Both the position numbers and the translations under genes were made by a program. A stretch of DNA of 64,000 nucleotides from Mesorhizobium wenxiniae. Lineage in GTDB: Bacteria > Pseudomonadota > Alphaproteobacteria > Rhizobiales > Rhizobiaceae. Where the stretch lies: assembly GCF_002284535.1 (NCBI RefSeq), contig NZ_NPKH01000014.1:310001-374000 (forward strand). Direction: 5' to 3'. The notes below the pieces were generated by a model. The model saw nothing but the letters and a program-made list of their open reading frames with translations. It was not told the origin of the DNA and did no database searches. Positions 44,924 to 54,013 of this stretch are shown here, piece after piece; the stretch's first letter is position 1, and every line of letters starts with the position of its first letter.

Positions 44924-45328
44924 TCAGGCCTTTTGGGCCTCAGGAAGCCGCTCGGCTTTCCACACCTCCGGCAGTGCGATGTAGGCAAACAGCAGCAATC
45001 CCGCGTAAAAACCCATCGAGGACGTTGCCACCAGCGGCTCGATCGCCGGGTTGCCGGCAAGCATGATATAAAGGCCGATCAACAGGCCGATGCCACTGAT
45101 TGCCGTCAACCAGAAATGGACGGTGGCAAGCTTCTTTTCCGCGACTGCCGGAAACAGATGGTAGAAGAAGGCAAACACCGCCGACATCAGCCATCCGGCC
45201 ACCATGATGTGGGCGTGGGTCGGCATCTGCGCATGGTCTTTGCTGATCGCCATCTGAAGGCCGAGCGCCATCCCGAACAGTGCATAGACGACGGCCAGCG
45301 TGAAGAAATTTCGTGCTACCTTTTGCAT
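44924..45328 (-). CDS. Small COX1-like four-helix membrane protein
   Basis: 134 residues, about four membrane segments. Motifs PTHAHIMVAGWLMSAVFAFF and FFYHLFPAVAEKK hold histidines arranged as in part of the haem-copper oxidase subunit I fold, and the rest (HFWLTAISGIGLLIGLYIML, LLLFAYIALPEVWK) fits the same superfamily. It is far too short to be an oxidase and lacks the copper ligands set. Possibly haem-binding; function unknown. Start at 45328 with GGGGGAT upstream. The 346-base divergent space to 45674 shows no gene or repeat. Confidence 0.75.
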   Translation of the reverse strand: MQKVARNFFTLAVVYALFGMALGLQMAISKDHAQMPTHAHIMVAGWLMSAVFAFFYHLFPAVAEKKLATVHFWLTAISGIGLLIGLYIMLAGNPAIEPLVATSSMGFYAGLLLFAYIALPEVWKAERLPEAQKA

Positions 45329-45674
45329 AGTATCCCCCGATTTGCCTTTTCCCGTCATGGGAATGGGTTGAATTCAGGCGGTCGACCCGCCACCGGGTCC
45401 CCGGCATCGGCGCATTAGCATCGGCAATGTTTCTGGACGATGCCGCATCGCGCCCGACCCTCCCCGGCGCTGCCAGGATAGCAGAAAACGGCGCGACGCG
45501 CTTGCGCAATCGTTGAACGATGCCGTTACGGAGTGTCTCATAGGACGTCGAAACAAAGCGGCCGCCCACGCGACATCGTTCCGAAACAGGCGCCGCGCTA
45601 AACGCCCGCTCCTCGCAGCGAGATGGAGCAAGTATGCGCCGCTCGCAATCGTCAACATCCAAGGATGGGGAACC

Positions 45675-46226
45675 ATGGATTGGTACTCTATCGTCAAATT
45701 TCTGCACGTCGTCTCGGCGATCCTCTGGGTCGGCGGCGGCTTCACGCTGATGGTGCTCGCGATGCGCGCCGATCGCGCTGGAAACATCGAAGGCATGCTG
45801 CAGGCCATGCGCGCCACTGGCGAGCTGGGCAACAGGTTCTTCGCGCCGATGTCGATGCTGACGCTCGCCTTCGGGCTGATCATGTGTTGGTTCTGGGTCG
45901 GCTTCTCCGACCTGTGGATCCTGATCGGCCTTGCCGGCTATGCGACGACCTTCTGCATCGGCATGTTCATCTTCAAGCCGACCGCCGACCGCATGGCGGG
46001 GATGATCGCCAAGGACGGCGTGACGCCGGCGGCCCTCGCTGAGGGCCAGCGCATCCTCAACGGTGCACGCATCGACTATTCGGTGATGCTGGTGATCATC
46101 GCCGACATGGTGCTGAAGCCGACGCTGAACGACATCACCATCCTGGGCTGCATGGCGCTGGTCCTGACCACCGGAATTGCTCTCGCCCTCGGCGGAACGC
46201 GCCGGTTGGTGCCTAGCGCCGCCTGA
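45675..46226 (+). CDS. DUF2269-type integral membrane protein
   Basis: 183 residues, four to five membrane segments: MDWYSIVKFLHVVSAILWVG, MSMLTLAFGLIMCWFWVGFS, IGLAGYATTFCIGMFIFKPT, DYSVMLVIIADMVLKPT, CMALVLTTGIALALGG. The N-terminal FLHVVSAILWVGGG with its histidine is typical of DUF2269 and related haem-associated membrane proteins. Function unknown. AAGGATGGGG precedes the ATG at 45675. Confidence 0.75.
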   Translation: MDWYSIVKFLHVVSAILWVGGGFTLMVLAMRADRAGNIEGMLQAMRATGELGNRFFAPMSMLTLAFGLIMCWFWVGFSDLWILIGLAGYATTFCIGMFIFKPTADRMAGMIAKDGVTPAALAEGQRILNGARIDYSVMLVIIADMVLKPTLNDITILGCMALVLTTGIALALGGTRRLVPSAA

Positions 46227-46282
46227 AATCCACCGTGACGCTGCTGGCGGCTCGGCTGCCGGCAGCTTCCATGGCTGGCAAT

Positions 46283-47053
46283 CTAGAGAAGGCCGGAAAT
46301 CCCGTCCCACAGAAGCTTGACCGCAACTACCGCCACGGTTGCGTAGGTGAAGGGGTAGAACAGTTCCGGCCGCATCCGCCGGACCAGCCAGGCGCCGGCG
46401 ATGGTCGAAAGCGGCGCCAGCGGTACCAGAACCGCCGACGCGGTCAGGTTGGTGGTATCGAACTGTCCCAGCGCAAAATAGGGGATGAGCTTCAATGCGT
46501 TGGTGGCGGCAAAGAAGATTGCAGCGGTGCCCGACAGCACTTTCGGATCAGGCCGGATCGGCAGCGCATAGACCTGAAAGGGCGGACCGCCGACATGGGC
46601 GACGAAGCTGGTGAAGCCGGCGACCGTCCCCCAGAAGGCAGCAGCCGCGCGGTTGGGCTCGGCCGAGTGGCCCGCACCGTGCCGCATCTGTAGATAGACC
46701 CAGCGAAGCACGAAGAGAATGGCCACCGCGCCGACGATCAGCCGCACCATTTCCGCTGTCACCAGCGCCGCGGTCAGCCAGCCGAGGCCGATGCCGATCA
46801 CCGCCCCGGGCATCATGTCCGTAAGCATCTTGCGGTCGTAGACACCCCACCATGTCCACACCGAGACGATGTCCATCAGGCATAGAATCGGCAGCAGGAT
46901 GGCGGCGGCCTGCACCGGCGGCATGGCCAGCGCCATCAGCGGCACCCCGATGAAACCGACCGCACCGCCAAAGCCGCCCTTGGACAGACCGACCAGGATG
47001 ACGGCTGGAATGGCGGCGGCATAGAACCAGGGATCGAGCAGAAGACCTGACAT
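46283..47053 (-). CDS. TauE/SafE (TSUP) family transporter
   Basis: 256 residues, seven to eight membrane segments in two halves. The conserved VILVGLSKGGFGGAVGFIGVP and its second-half partner TSFVAHVGGPPFQVYALP define the TSUP family (sulfite, sulfonate or other organic anion export). Start at 47053 (MSGLLLDPWF) fits the family; the ribosome-binding site is weak. Substrate unknown. Confidence 0.9.
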   Translation of the reverse strand: MSGLLLDPWFYAAAIPAVILVGLSKGGFGGAVGFIGVPLMALAMPPVQAAAILLPILCLMDIVSVWTWWGVYDRKMLTDMMPGAVIGIGLGWLTAALVTAEMVRLIVGAVAILFVLRWVYLQMRHGAGHSAEPNRAAAAFWGTVAGFTSFVAHVGGPPFQVYALPIRPDPKVLSGTAAIFFAATNALKLIPYFALGQFDTTNLTASAVLVPLAPLSTIAGAWLVRRMRPELFYPFTYATVAVVAVKLLWDGISGLL

Positions 47054-47165
47054 CGGCGGGGAGCAGTTGGAGGGAAAGCGTATAGACGCTGGAATAGCCG
47101 ATAAACTTTCGCGCCGCGACCGCAAATGTGCACACAATGCGATGCGTCGTGAGTGCTGAGGCCTG

Positions 47166-47624
47166 TTACGGTTTTGAGATGGCGGTCGCGGCAAGCGGCG
47201 GTGGGCGCCTCCGGATCGGCTGCGCCTTGATGATGGCTGTGCTCGTTTCGGCTTTGTCGGCGATACGGTCGAGAAGCTTGTCGAGATCGCCGATCGAGCG
47301 CACGAACAGCCGGGCAACAAAGCAGTCGTCGCCCGTCACCTTGTCGCATTCGCCAAACTCCGGGATCTCCTCGATCAGCTTCTGGACGATATGCAGCTTG
47401 CCCGGCAAGGGCCGGATGCGAACAATCGCCTGCAGCGAGTAGCCGAGCGCTTGCGGGTCGATCTCGACGGTGAAAGCCCTGATAACGCCACGATCTTCCA
47501 GCCGACGCAGCCGCTCCGCCACGCTCGGCGACGACAGTCCTACCTGCTGGGCCAGTTCCTTCAACGAGGTTCGCGAATCCTTGACCAGGATTTCGAGAAG
47601 GCGTCGGTCCAGATCGTCCAGCAT
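47166..47624 (-). CDS. Lrp/AsnC family regulator
   Basis: 152 residues. N-terminal winged helix-turn-helix (MLDDLDRRLLEILVKDSRTS, LKELAQQVGLSSPSVAERLR) and C-terminal RAM effector domain (about 65-140: GYSLQAIVRIRPLPGKLHIV, GDDCFVARLFVRSIGDLDKL). Divergent from an EamA exporter with 134 bases between, the layout of an amino-acid-sensing Lrp and its exporter. Confidence 0.9.
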   Translation of the reverse strand: MLDDLDRRLLEILVKDSRTSLKELAQQVGLSSPSVAERLRRLEDRGVIRAFTVEIDPQALGYSLQAIVRIRPLPGKLHIVQKLIEEIPEFGECDKVTGDDCFVARLFVRSIGDLDKLLDRIADKAETSTAIIKAQPIRRRPPPLAATAISKP

Positions 47625-47758
47625 TTGACATTCCCAACGAAAAGGCCGCCGCCACCTTATTTAATTAGGCACGGCCGGCATATCACCCATCGCAAGACAT
47701 AGGAAGCGCTTGTGCCGCATGGGATTATCGACCCATCAGCATTCGAGAGGTAATCTTC

Positions 47759-48694
47759 ATGGACAGCACGGTGCGCGGCACAATCGAAATGACGGCCGCA
47801 ATGGCCATCCTCGGCACGATCGGATGGTTCGTCGTCATGTCGGGCGAGCCCATCATGGACGTCGTCTTCTGGCGCTGCGCCTTCGGCGCGATAACGCTGC
47901 TGATCATCTGCGCTGCCCTGGGATTGCTGCGCGGCAGGCTGTCGCTGCGCATCGTGGCGATTGCGGCCCTTGGGGGCGCGGCCATCGTCATCAACTGGTT
48001 GCTGTTGTTCAGTTCGTTTTCCCACGCCTCGATCTCGATCGCCACGGCAGTCTACAACACCCAGCCCTTCATGCTGGTCGGCTTTGGCGCGCTCTTCTTC
48101 TCAGAGCGGCTGACCATGACGAAGCTGGCCTGGCTCGGCATCGCCTTCGCCGGCATGCTGCTGATCGTGCACGCCTCGCCTGATGTGGGGCCCGATGCAG
48201 GTCCTAATACAGGCACAGGCAATCTCGGTACGGATTATTTTACCGGCATCGCAATGGCGCTGGGTGCGGCTTTCTTCTGGGCTGTGGCCGCCATCGTCAC
48301 CAAGAAGCTCAAAGGCACGCCACCGCACCTGATCGCCCTGATCCAGGTCTGCGTCGGAGTCGTCATGCTGGCACCCTTCGCCAACCTTTCCCACCTTCCC
48401 GCCGATGCGTGGAGCTGGAGCATGCTGACGACGCTTGGCGTCGTCCATACTGGTCTGATGTACATCCTGATGTACGGCGCCGTTCAGAAACTGCCGACTC
48501 ATCTGCAGGGGTCGCTGTCCTTTATCTACCCTGTGGTCGCGATCCTGGTCGATGTCGTCGCCTTCGGCCACCGGCTGCATCCGGCCCAGATCGTCGGCGC
48601 CGCCGCCATCCTGGTCGCTGCCGCCGGCATGAATCTTGGCTGGACACTGTGGAAATCGGAGATCCCAGCCGAGAGCACCCAGGCGATCAAGTGA
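47759..48694 (+). CDS. EamA/DMT family exporter next to Lrp
   Basis: 311 residues, about ten membrane segments in two EamA halves (AILGTIGWFVVMSGEPIMDV, VVFWRCAFGAITLLII; second half ATLGAAFFWAVAAIVTKKLKG). GAGAGG lies before the ATG. Likely an amino-acid or metabolite exporter controlled by the divergent Lrp; this is inferred from the layout. Not the same as the exporter at 19366. Confidence 0.87.
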   Translation: MDSTVRGTIEMTAAMAILGTIGWFVVMSGEPIMDVVFWRCAFGAITLLIICAALGLLRGRLSLRIVAIAALGGAAIVINWLLLFSSFSHASISIATAVYNTQPFMLVGFGALFFSERLTMTKLAWLGIAFAGMLLIVHASPDVGPDAGPNTGTGNLGTDYFTGIAMALGAAFFWAVAAIVTKKLKGTPPHLIALIQVCVGVVMLAPFANLSHLPADAWSWSMLTTLGVVHTGLMYILMYGAVQKLPTHLQGSLSFIYPVVAILVDVVAFGHRLHPAQIVGAAAILVAAAGMNLGWTLWKSEIPAESTQAIK

Positions 48695-48828
48695 GCGAAG
48701 AACGTCGCCGGACGACAATCATGCGCCAATGATCCTGCCCCGCCCGCCTGTTCAAGGCTGGCACTTTGCTCTATGCCGCAATGCAACCATCTTCGCCCGG
48801 CATAGGCGAAAACCGGGATCGAAAACCA

Positions 48829-49476
48829 ATGAACGACGCAACGCCTCCAAATCGCTGCCGCATCGTGCTGATCGCGCCGCCCGGCGTGCCGGCTGAGCGC
48901 ATCGGCGCGGCGTTCGAGGGCGGCGACGTCGCCTCGCTGATCCTGCCCGAGAACGGCATGGACGAGGCCTCCTTCCAGGCCTTCGCCGAACAGATCGTGC
49001 CGGCGGCGCAAGCGGCAGGCGTTGCCGTCGTCATTGCCGGCGACACCCGCATCGCCGGCCGCGTCCAGGCAGATGGCATCCATGTCGAGGTCGGCAAGGC
49101 CGAACTCGCCGAGACGATCGACCGTTTTCAGGCAAAAATGATGGTCGGCACCGGCGGCGCCAAGACACGCGACGATGCGCTGGAACTCGGCGAGCTCAGG
49201 CCCGACTACATCTTCTTCGGCCGCTTCGGCTACGACAACAAGCCGGAGCCGCACCCGCGCAACCTGTCGCTGGGGCAATGGTGGGCGGATGTGATCCAGA
49301 TCCCTTGCATCGTCATGGCCGGGTCCGACCTCGCCTCGGTCGAAGCGGTAGCTACCACCGGCGCCGAATTCGTGGCGCTGTCCAGCGCCGTCTTTGCCGA
49401 CGGCGTCGACCCGAAGATGGCAGTCGCCAGCGCCAATGCGCTGCTCGACGAAACCGCGCCGCATTTCGAGGACTGA
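48829..49476 (+). CDS. Thiamine-phosphate-synthase-like protein
   Basis: 215 residues, TIM-barrel TMP-TENI family: RIVLIAPPGVPAERIGAAFE, QAAGVAVVIAGDTRIAGRVQ, ADGIHVEVGKAELAETID, RPDYIFFGRFGYDNKPEPHP, ATTGAEFVALSSAVFADG. The usual ThiE pyrophosphate-binding and GPVF-type motifs are replaced by FFGRFGYD, so a true ThiE activity is doubtful; many rhizobia carry this divergent paralogue. Start at 48829. The Sel1 gene follows one base after the stop. Confidence 0.78.
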   Translation: MNDATPPNRCRIVLIAPPGVPAERIGAAFEGGDVASLILPENGMDEASFQAFAEQIVPAAQAAGVAVVIAGDTRIAGRVQADGIHVEVGKAELAETIDRFQAKMMVGTGGAKTRDDALELGELRPDYIFFGRFGYDNKPEPHPRNLSLGQWWADVIQIPCIVMAGSDLASVEAVATTGAEFVALSSAVFADGVDPKMAVASANALLDETAPHFED

Positions 49477-49477
49477 C

Positions 49478-50509
49478 GTGCCGGCGTGGACAATCCTTTT
49501 CGGAGCTTTGCTTGCGGCGCTCACGGTGCAGGCCGCCGTGGCGGAAACCGCCCCGTTGCCGCAACCCAAGCCCGACATCGGTGCAAGCACGGACAAGCCG
49601 ATCGCCACGCCGCTGCCGCAGCCTGCCACCACCGCCCCGCTGCCGTCGGCCGACGCCATCAATCCCGACCGCTTCGGCGCAAAGCCGTCGGACTCTGCCT
49701 ATGGCGCCTTCCAGCGCGGCCTTTACAAGACGGCCTACAACCTCGCTTTGGTTCGCGCCCAGAACGGCGACCCGGCGGCGCAGACATTGATCGCGGAGAT
49801 ATTGTCGCGCGGTCTTGGCGTGCCGGTCAACGCTGCGGAGGCGGCAAAGTGGTACGCGCTTGCCGCCGAGCAGGGCATACCAGAATCGCAGTTCCAGTAT
49901 GCGCTGATGCTGCTCGACGGCCGCTACGTCAAAAAGGACGAGAAAGGGGCCTACGCGCTGATGCAGGCCGCCGCCGAGGCCGGCAACCGTCTGGCGCAGT
50001 TCAATTTCGCGCAGCTGCTGGTCCAGCAGGACCCCGGCGATGCCGGCATCGCAAAGGCGGTGTCCTATTATCAGCGCGCCGCCGCGACCGGCCTTGCCGA
50101 CGCGCAATATGCTATGGCGCAGGTCTATGCCAATGGCGTCGGCGGCAAGCCGCGCGACGAGGTCCAGGCGCGAGGGCTGTTGGCGCAGGCAGCACGGCAG
50201 AACTACGATACGGCGCAGATCGATCTCGCCGCCTGGATGATCGAGGGACGTGGTGGTGCCCGCGACCTGAAGTCCGGCTTCGGCTGGATGAAACAGGCCG
50301 CCGAGGGCGGGAATGTCGCCGCCCAGAACCGCCTCGCCAAGCTTTACATGGGCGGCATCGGCACCGATCCGGATCCGATCCTTGCCGGCGCCTGGTACGT
50401 TGTCGCACGGCGCGCCGGGCTCATCGATCCGCAGATGGACGATTTTCTGCGGGGCCTGACCGACGACCAGACGAAGCAGGCGCTGCAGATGGCCAACCGC
50501 CTGCCGTAG
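49478..50509 (+). CDS. Sel1-repeat periplasmic protein
   Basis: 343 residues. GTG start at 49478, with GAGGA just upstream inside the preceding gene's end. Signal peptide VPAWTILFGALLAALTVQAAVA, a Pro-rich linker, then about six Sel1-like repeats from residue 70: GLYKTAYNLALVRAQNGDPA, AAKWYALAAEQGIPESQFQY, KAVSYYQRAAATGLADAQYA, LKSGFGWMKQAAEGGNVAAQ. Sel1 solenoids scaffold protein complexes. Coupled to the TMP-synthase-like gene. Confidence 0.88.
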   Translation: MPAWTILFGALLAALTVQAAVAETAPLPQPKPDIGASTDKPIATPLPQPATTAPLPSADAINPDRFGAKPSDSAYGAFQRGLYKTAYNLALVRAQNGDPAAQTLIAEILSRGLGVPVNAAEAAKWYALAAEQGIPESQFQYALMLLDGRYVKKDEKGAYALMQAAAEAGNRLAQFNFAQLLVQQDPGDAGIAKAVSYYQRAAATGLADAQYAMAQVYANGVGGKPRDEVQARGLLAQAARQNYDTAQIDLAAWMIEGRGGARDLKSGFGWMKQAAEGGNVAAQNRLAKLYMGGIGTDPDPILAGAWYVVARRAGLIDPQMDDFLRGLTDDQTKQALQMANRLP

Positions 50510-50670
50510 AGCGTCGCGGACGGTGAATTATCTGGCAGCGAATGCTGACGAGGGGATGGCTCCGCCCCTACTCCCCCTCCTGCCCACTCCCTTGCCTCTC
50601 CTGGCGATTTGTGGTCTTGGAGGCGCCAAATCGCTTTCATCGCGAATATCTCATTCCGGATCACATCATC

Positions 50671-51237
50671 ATGGCCAAGATCAATGGCAACGAAATCCGT
50701 CCCGGCAACGTCATCGAACATGATGGCGGCCTATGGGTGGCGGTCAGAACCAACACTGTCAAGCCTGGCAAGGGCGGCGCCTATAACCAAGTCGAGCTGA
50801 AGAACCTGATCAACGGCACCAAGCTTAATGAGCGTTTCCGCTCCGCCGAAACCGTCGAACAGATCCGGCTGGAGATGAAGGATTTCTCCTACCTCTACGA
50901 GCAGGGCGAAGCGCTGGTGTTCATGGACACCGAAAGCTACGAGCAGCTTGAACTGCAAAAGGATTTCGTCGGCGATCGCGCCGCCTTCCTGCAGGACGGC
51001 ATGATGGTGACGGTCCAGCTCTATGATGAAAGGCCGATCGGCATTTCACTGCCCGACCAGGTGACGCTGACCATCACCGAGGCCGATCCGGTGGTGAAGG
51101 GTCAGACGGCCGCCTCATCCTATAAGCCGGCGATGCTGGAGAACGGCATCCGCGTGCTGGTGCCGCCGTTCATCGGGTCGGGCGAACGTATCATCGTCGA
51201 CACCAACGAAATCACTTACGTGCGCCGCGCCGACTAA
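50671..51237 (+). CDS. efp: Elongation factor P
   Basis: 188 residues, three KOW/OB domains: [40 protein letters not shown] with the conserved tip Lys (KPGKGGA), and the C-terminal domain ending [10 protein letters not shown]. Rescues ribosomes stalled at polyproline, relevant to the many Pro-rich proteins in this window (TolA, the 551-aa protein). The start at 50671 is the family start. The 160-base leader before it is C-rich and otherwise featureless. Confidence 0.97.
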   Translation: MAKINGNEIRPGNVIEHDGGLWVAVRTNTVKPGKGGAYNQVELKNLINGTKLNERFRSAETVEQIRLEMKDFSYLYEQGEALVFMDTESYEQLELQKDFVGDRAAFLQDGMMVTVQLYDERPIGISLPDQVTLTITEADPVVKGQTAASSYKPAMLENGIRVLVPPFIGSGERIIVDTNEITYVRRAD

Positions 51238-51277
51238 AGCGCCGGCAGCAGGAAGAAGCGCAGCAGGAAAAAGTACA

Positions 51278-52078
51278 ATGGCGCGTTCCGCGATCCTCAA
51301 TGTAATGGTCCAGGCCGCCATGAAGGCCGGCCGCTCGCTGTCGCGCGATTTCGGCGAAGTCCAGAACCTGCAGGTCTCGATGAAGGGGCCGGGCGACTAT
51401 GTCAGCCAGGCCGACCGCAAGGCCGAAGACATCCTTTTCACCGAGCTGTCGAAGGCGCGGCCGGGCTACGCCTTCCTGATGGAGGAGCGCGGCCTGATCG
51501 AAGGCGACGACGGCCAGCACCGCTGGATCGTCGACCCGCTCGACGGCACCACCAATTTCCTGCACGGCATTCCGCTCTTCGCCATCTCGATCGCGCTAGA
51601 GCGTCAGGGCCAGATCGTCGCCGGCGTCGTCTACAATCCGGCGATGGACGAACTCTACACTGCCGAGCGCGGCGGCGGCGCCTTTATGAACGACCGCCGG
51701 TTGCGGGTCGCCGGCCGCACCAAGCTGATCGACGCGGTGATCGGCTGCGGCGTGCCGCATCTCGGGCGCGGCCAGCATGGCAATTTCCTGGTCGAGCTGC
51801 GCAACGTGATGGCCGAAGTCTCGGGCGTGCGCCGCCTCGGCTCTGCCTCGCTCGATCTCGCCTACGTCGCTGCCGGCCGCATGGACGGGTTCTGGGAAAC
51901 CGGCCTGTCGGCCTGGGACGTCGCCGCCGGCATCCTGCTGATCCGCGAGGCGGGCGGCTTCATCTCCGACTTCGCCGGCGGGCAGAACATGCTGGATGGC
52001 GGCTCGATCGTCGCCGGCAACGAGATCATCCAGCGCGCGCTGTTGAAAACCGTCAGGAAGCCGGTGACGCCGCGCTAA
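51278..52078 (+). CDS. suhB: Inositol monophosphatase family protein SuhB
   Basis: 266 residues. Mg-binding motifs LMEERGLIEGDD, WIVDPLDGTTNFLHGIP and WDVAAGILLIREAGG. Hydrolyses myo-inositol-1-phosphate; SuhB also participates in rRNA antitermination in enterobacteria. Directly downstream of efp (40 bases), a conserved pairing in rhizobia. Confidence 0.95.
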   Translation: MARSAILNVMVQAAMKAGRSLSRDFGEVQNLQVSMKGPGDYVSQADRKAEDILFTELSKARPGYAFLMEERGLIEGDDGQHRWIVDPLDGTTNFLHGIPLFAISIALERQGQIVAGVVYNPAMDELYTAERGGGAFMNDRRLRVAGRTKLIDAVIGCGVPHLGRGQHGNFLVELRNVMAEVSGVRRLGSASLDLAYVAAGRMDGFWETGLSAWDVAAGILLIREAGGFISDFAGGQNMLDGGSIVAGNEIIQRALLKTVRKPVTPR

Positions 52079-52186
52079 GCTCTAGCTAGCAGACTTGGCG
52101 CGCTGAACCGCCGCAGTCGCAAAATCGCAACCAAAGCTTGAAATACTGTCCGGGATCCGCCCAGATAAGGGGATGCAGGATCATTC

Positions 52187-52879
52187 ATGACGCATATCGG
52201 CACCGAATCCCGGATCGAAATCCCCTTCATGGGACGCTGGCATTATTCGCGCGCCGAAATGATCGCCGACGGCATCGTCCATGCGGTGGGCATCGTGCTC
52301 GCCATTGCCGCCGGCTCGGCGCTGCTGGCGCTGGCCTCCTTCCATGCCGGTCCGGGCGAATATATCGCCGCCGCTTTCTACGTGGTTTCGCTGCTCACCG
52401 TGCTGTCGGTGTCGCTGGCCTATAACCTGTGGCCGGTGTCGTCGCCGGCCAAGTGGATATTGCGGCGCTTCGATCATGCCGCGATCTATCTGCTGATCGC
52501 CGCGACCTACACGCCTTTCCTCGCCCAGCTCGACGGCTCGCCGTTGGCCATCTCGATGATCGTCCTGGTCTGGCTCGCGGCAGCGATCGGCATCGCCATC
52601 AAAGTGCTTCTTCCCGGCCGCTTCGACCGGCTGGCGATCGTCTTCTATCTCGCCATCGGCTGGAGCGGCATCGTTCTTGTCGAGCCGCTGGTCCAGACAT
52701 TGCCGACGACATCGATCCCGCTGATTGTTGCCGGCGGCATCGTCTATTCCTGCGGCGTCATCTTCTTCGCCTGGAAGGGCCTGCCCTTCCACAATGCGCT
52801 GTGGCACGGCTTTGTCGTCACCGGCGCCGGCCTGCATCTTGCCGCCATGGTCGACTGCCTGGTCATCAACCGACTCTGA
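52187..52879 (+). CDS. Hemolysin III/YqfA family membrane protein
   Basis: 230 residues, about seven membrane segments. Family motifs: EMIADGIVHAVGIVLAIAAG, SPAKWILRRFDHAAIYLLIA, ATYTPFLAQL, FFAWKGLPFHNALWHGFVVT with conserved His residues of the PAQR-related metal-dependent hydrolase fold. The biological role in Gram-negatives is unclear. Confidence 0.88.
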   Translation: MTHIGTESRIEIPFMGRWHYSRAEMIADGIVHAVGIVLAIAAGSALLALASFHAGPGEYIAAAFYVVSLLTVLSVSLAYNLWPVSSPAKWILRRFDHAAIYLLIAATYTPFLAQLDGSPLAISMIVLVWLAAAIGIAIKVLLPGRFDRLAIVFYLAIGWSGIVLVEPLVQTLPTTSIPLIVAGGIVYSCGVIFFAWKGLPFHNALWHGFVVTGAGLHLAAMVDCLVINRL

Positions 52880-52986
52880 CGCCAATGGTCCGGCCGGCAA
52901 TATTGCCAAGCGCCATTCAATTTGGTCACAATTGCGTTTAGAGTCGCCGTCAAACGTGAATTGACGGCATCGGAAACGGGGCACGG

Positions 52987-54012
52987 ATGGCTTTTCTCAA
53001 ATCCTTCGGCGTGGGCAGACGCTCCGACGTCCTGATGTACGACCCGCACAAATTGTCGAGCCCGCAGGTTTTTCTGCTGACCATGGTCATCTTCCTGATG
53101 ATCGTCGCCTTCATCGCCGCCATCCTGACCCGTCAGATCTCGAACGCCTTTGCCACCAATCCCGGTCTCAACGGCCTGATCATCGGCGTGCTTGCGGTCG
53201 GCATCCTGCTGGCCTTCGTGCAGGTCGGCCGGCTGTTTCGCGAAGTGCGCTGGGTCAACTCATTTCGGGCCGGCTCCGAAACCACCGAACCGGTGCTGCT
53301 GGCGCCGATGAAGGCGATGATCGGCCGCTCGTCGACGATCGCCTTCTCGACCAGCTCGATGCGCACCATGCTCGATTCGATCGCCACCCGCCTCGACGAA
53401 AGCCGCGACACCTCGCGCTATCTTGTCGGGCTGCTGGTGTTCCTTGGCCTGCTCGGCACCTTCTGGGGCCTGCTCAACACGATCGGCTCGATCCGCGAAA
53501 CTATTGACTCGCTCGATCCCGGCTCCGGCGATGCCGCCGCCGTGCTCGAATCGCTGAAGCAGGGGCTTTCCGCGCCGCTCGCCGGCATGGGCACCGCCTT
53601 CTCGTCGTCGCTGTTTGGCCTGTCCGGTTCCCTGGTGCTCGGCTTCCTCGACCTGCAGGCTGGCCGCGCCCAGACACGCTTCTACACCGAGCTCGAAAAC
53701 TGGCTGTCCTCGGTCACCGACCTGTCGTCCGACATCGTCGTCGCCGAACCGCCAAAGGCCGAGTCCTCCGACGAGATCCGCGTCCTGTCGGAAAGACTGC
53801 GCAGCATGCAGGAAAGCGGCGGCGGCGCCAATCCGCGTGTCGCCACCGCCATGGCCAACCTTGCCGACGGCATTTCGGGCTTGGTCAAGAACATGCGCTC
53901 GGAGCAGCAGATCATGCGCGACTGGGTCGAGGCCCAGTCGGACGAGCAGAAGGCTATGCGCAATACGCTGGAGAAGATCGCCGACGCCCTGAAGAAGACC
54001 GGAGTCCATTAG
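52987..54012 (+). CDS. MotA/TolQ-like motor-channel subunit
   Basis: 341 residues. Two N-terminal membrane segments (VFLLTMVIFLMIVAFIAAIL; LNGLIIGVLAVGILLAFVQV), a cytoplasmic loop, then a second pair in YLVGLLVFLGLLGTFWGLLN and APLAGMGTAFSSSLFGLSGS, which match the channel-lining helices of MotA/ExbB/TolQ. A cytoplasmic helical tail of about 110 residues follows (SDEIRVLSERLRSMQESGGG.. MRSEQQIMRDWVEAQSDEQK). Its partner gene starts two bases after the stop codon begins to be read out (TAG CATG). It is distinct from flagellar MotA and from tolQ in this window. Confidence 0.85.
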   Translation: MAFLKSFGVGRRSDVLMYDPHKLSSPQVFLLTMVIFLMIVAFIAAILTRQISNAFATNPGLNGLIIGVLAVGILLAFVQVGRLFREVRWVNSFRAGSETTEPVLLAPMKAMIGRSSTIAFSTSSMRTMLDSIATRLDESRDTSRYLVGLLVFLGLLGTFWGLLNTIGSIRETIDSLDPGSGDAAAVLESLKQGLSAPLAGMGTAFSSSLFGLSGSLVLGFLDLQAGRAQTRFYTELENWLSSVTDLSSDIVVAEPPKAESSDEIRVLSERLRSMQESGGGANPRVATAMANLADGISGLVKNMRSEQQIMRDWVEAQSDEQKAMRNTLEKIADALKKTGVH

Positions 54013-54013
54013 C

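Noticed and set aside
44924..45328. Functional terminal oxidase or nitric-oxide reductase subunit
   Set aside because: Only four helices and about 134 residues; the full set of haem and copper ligands cannot be present.
50510..50670. suhB-type small RNA before efp-suhB
   Set aside because: The C-rich leader has CCCCCTCCTGCCC-like runs but no stem-loops or terminator of that RNA family.
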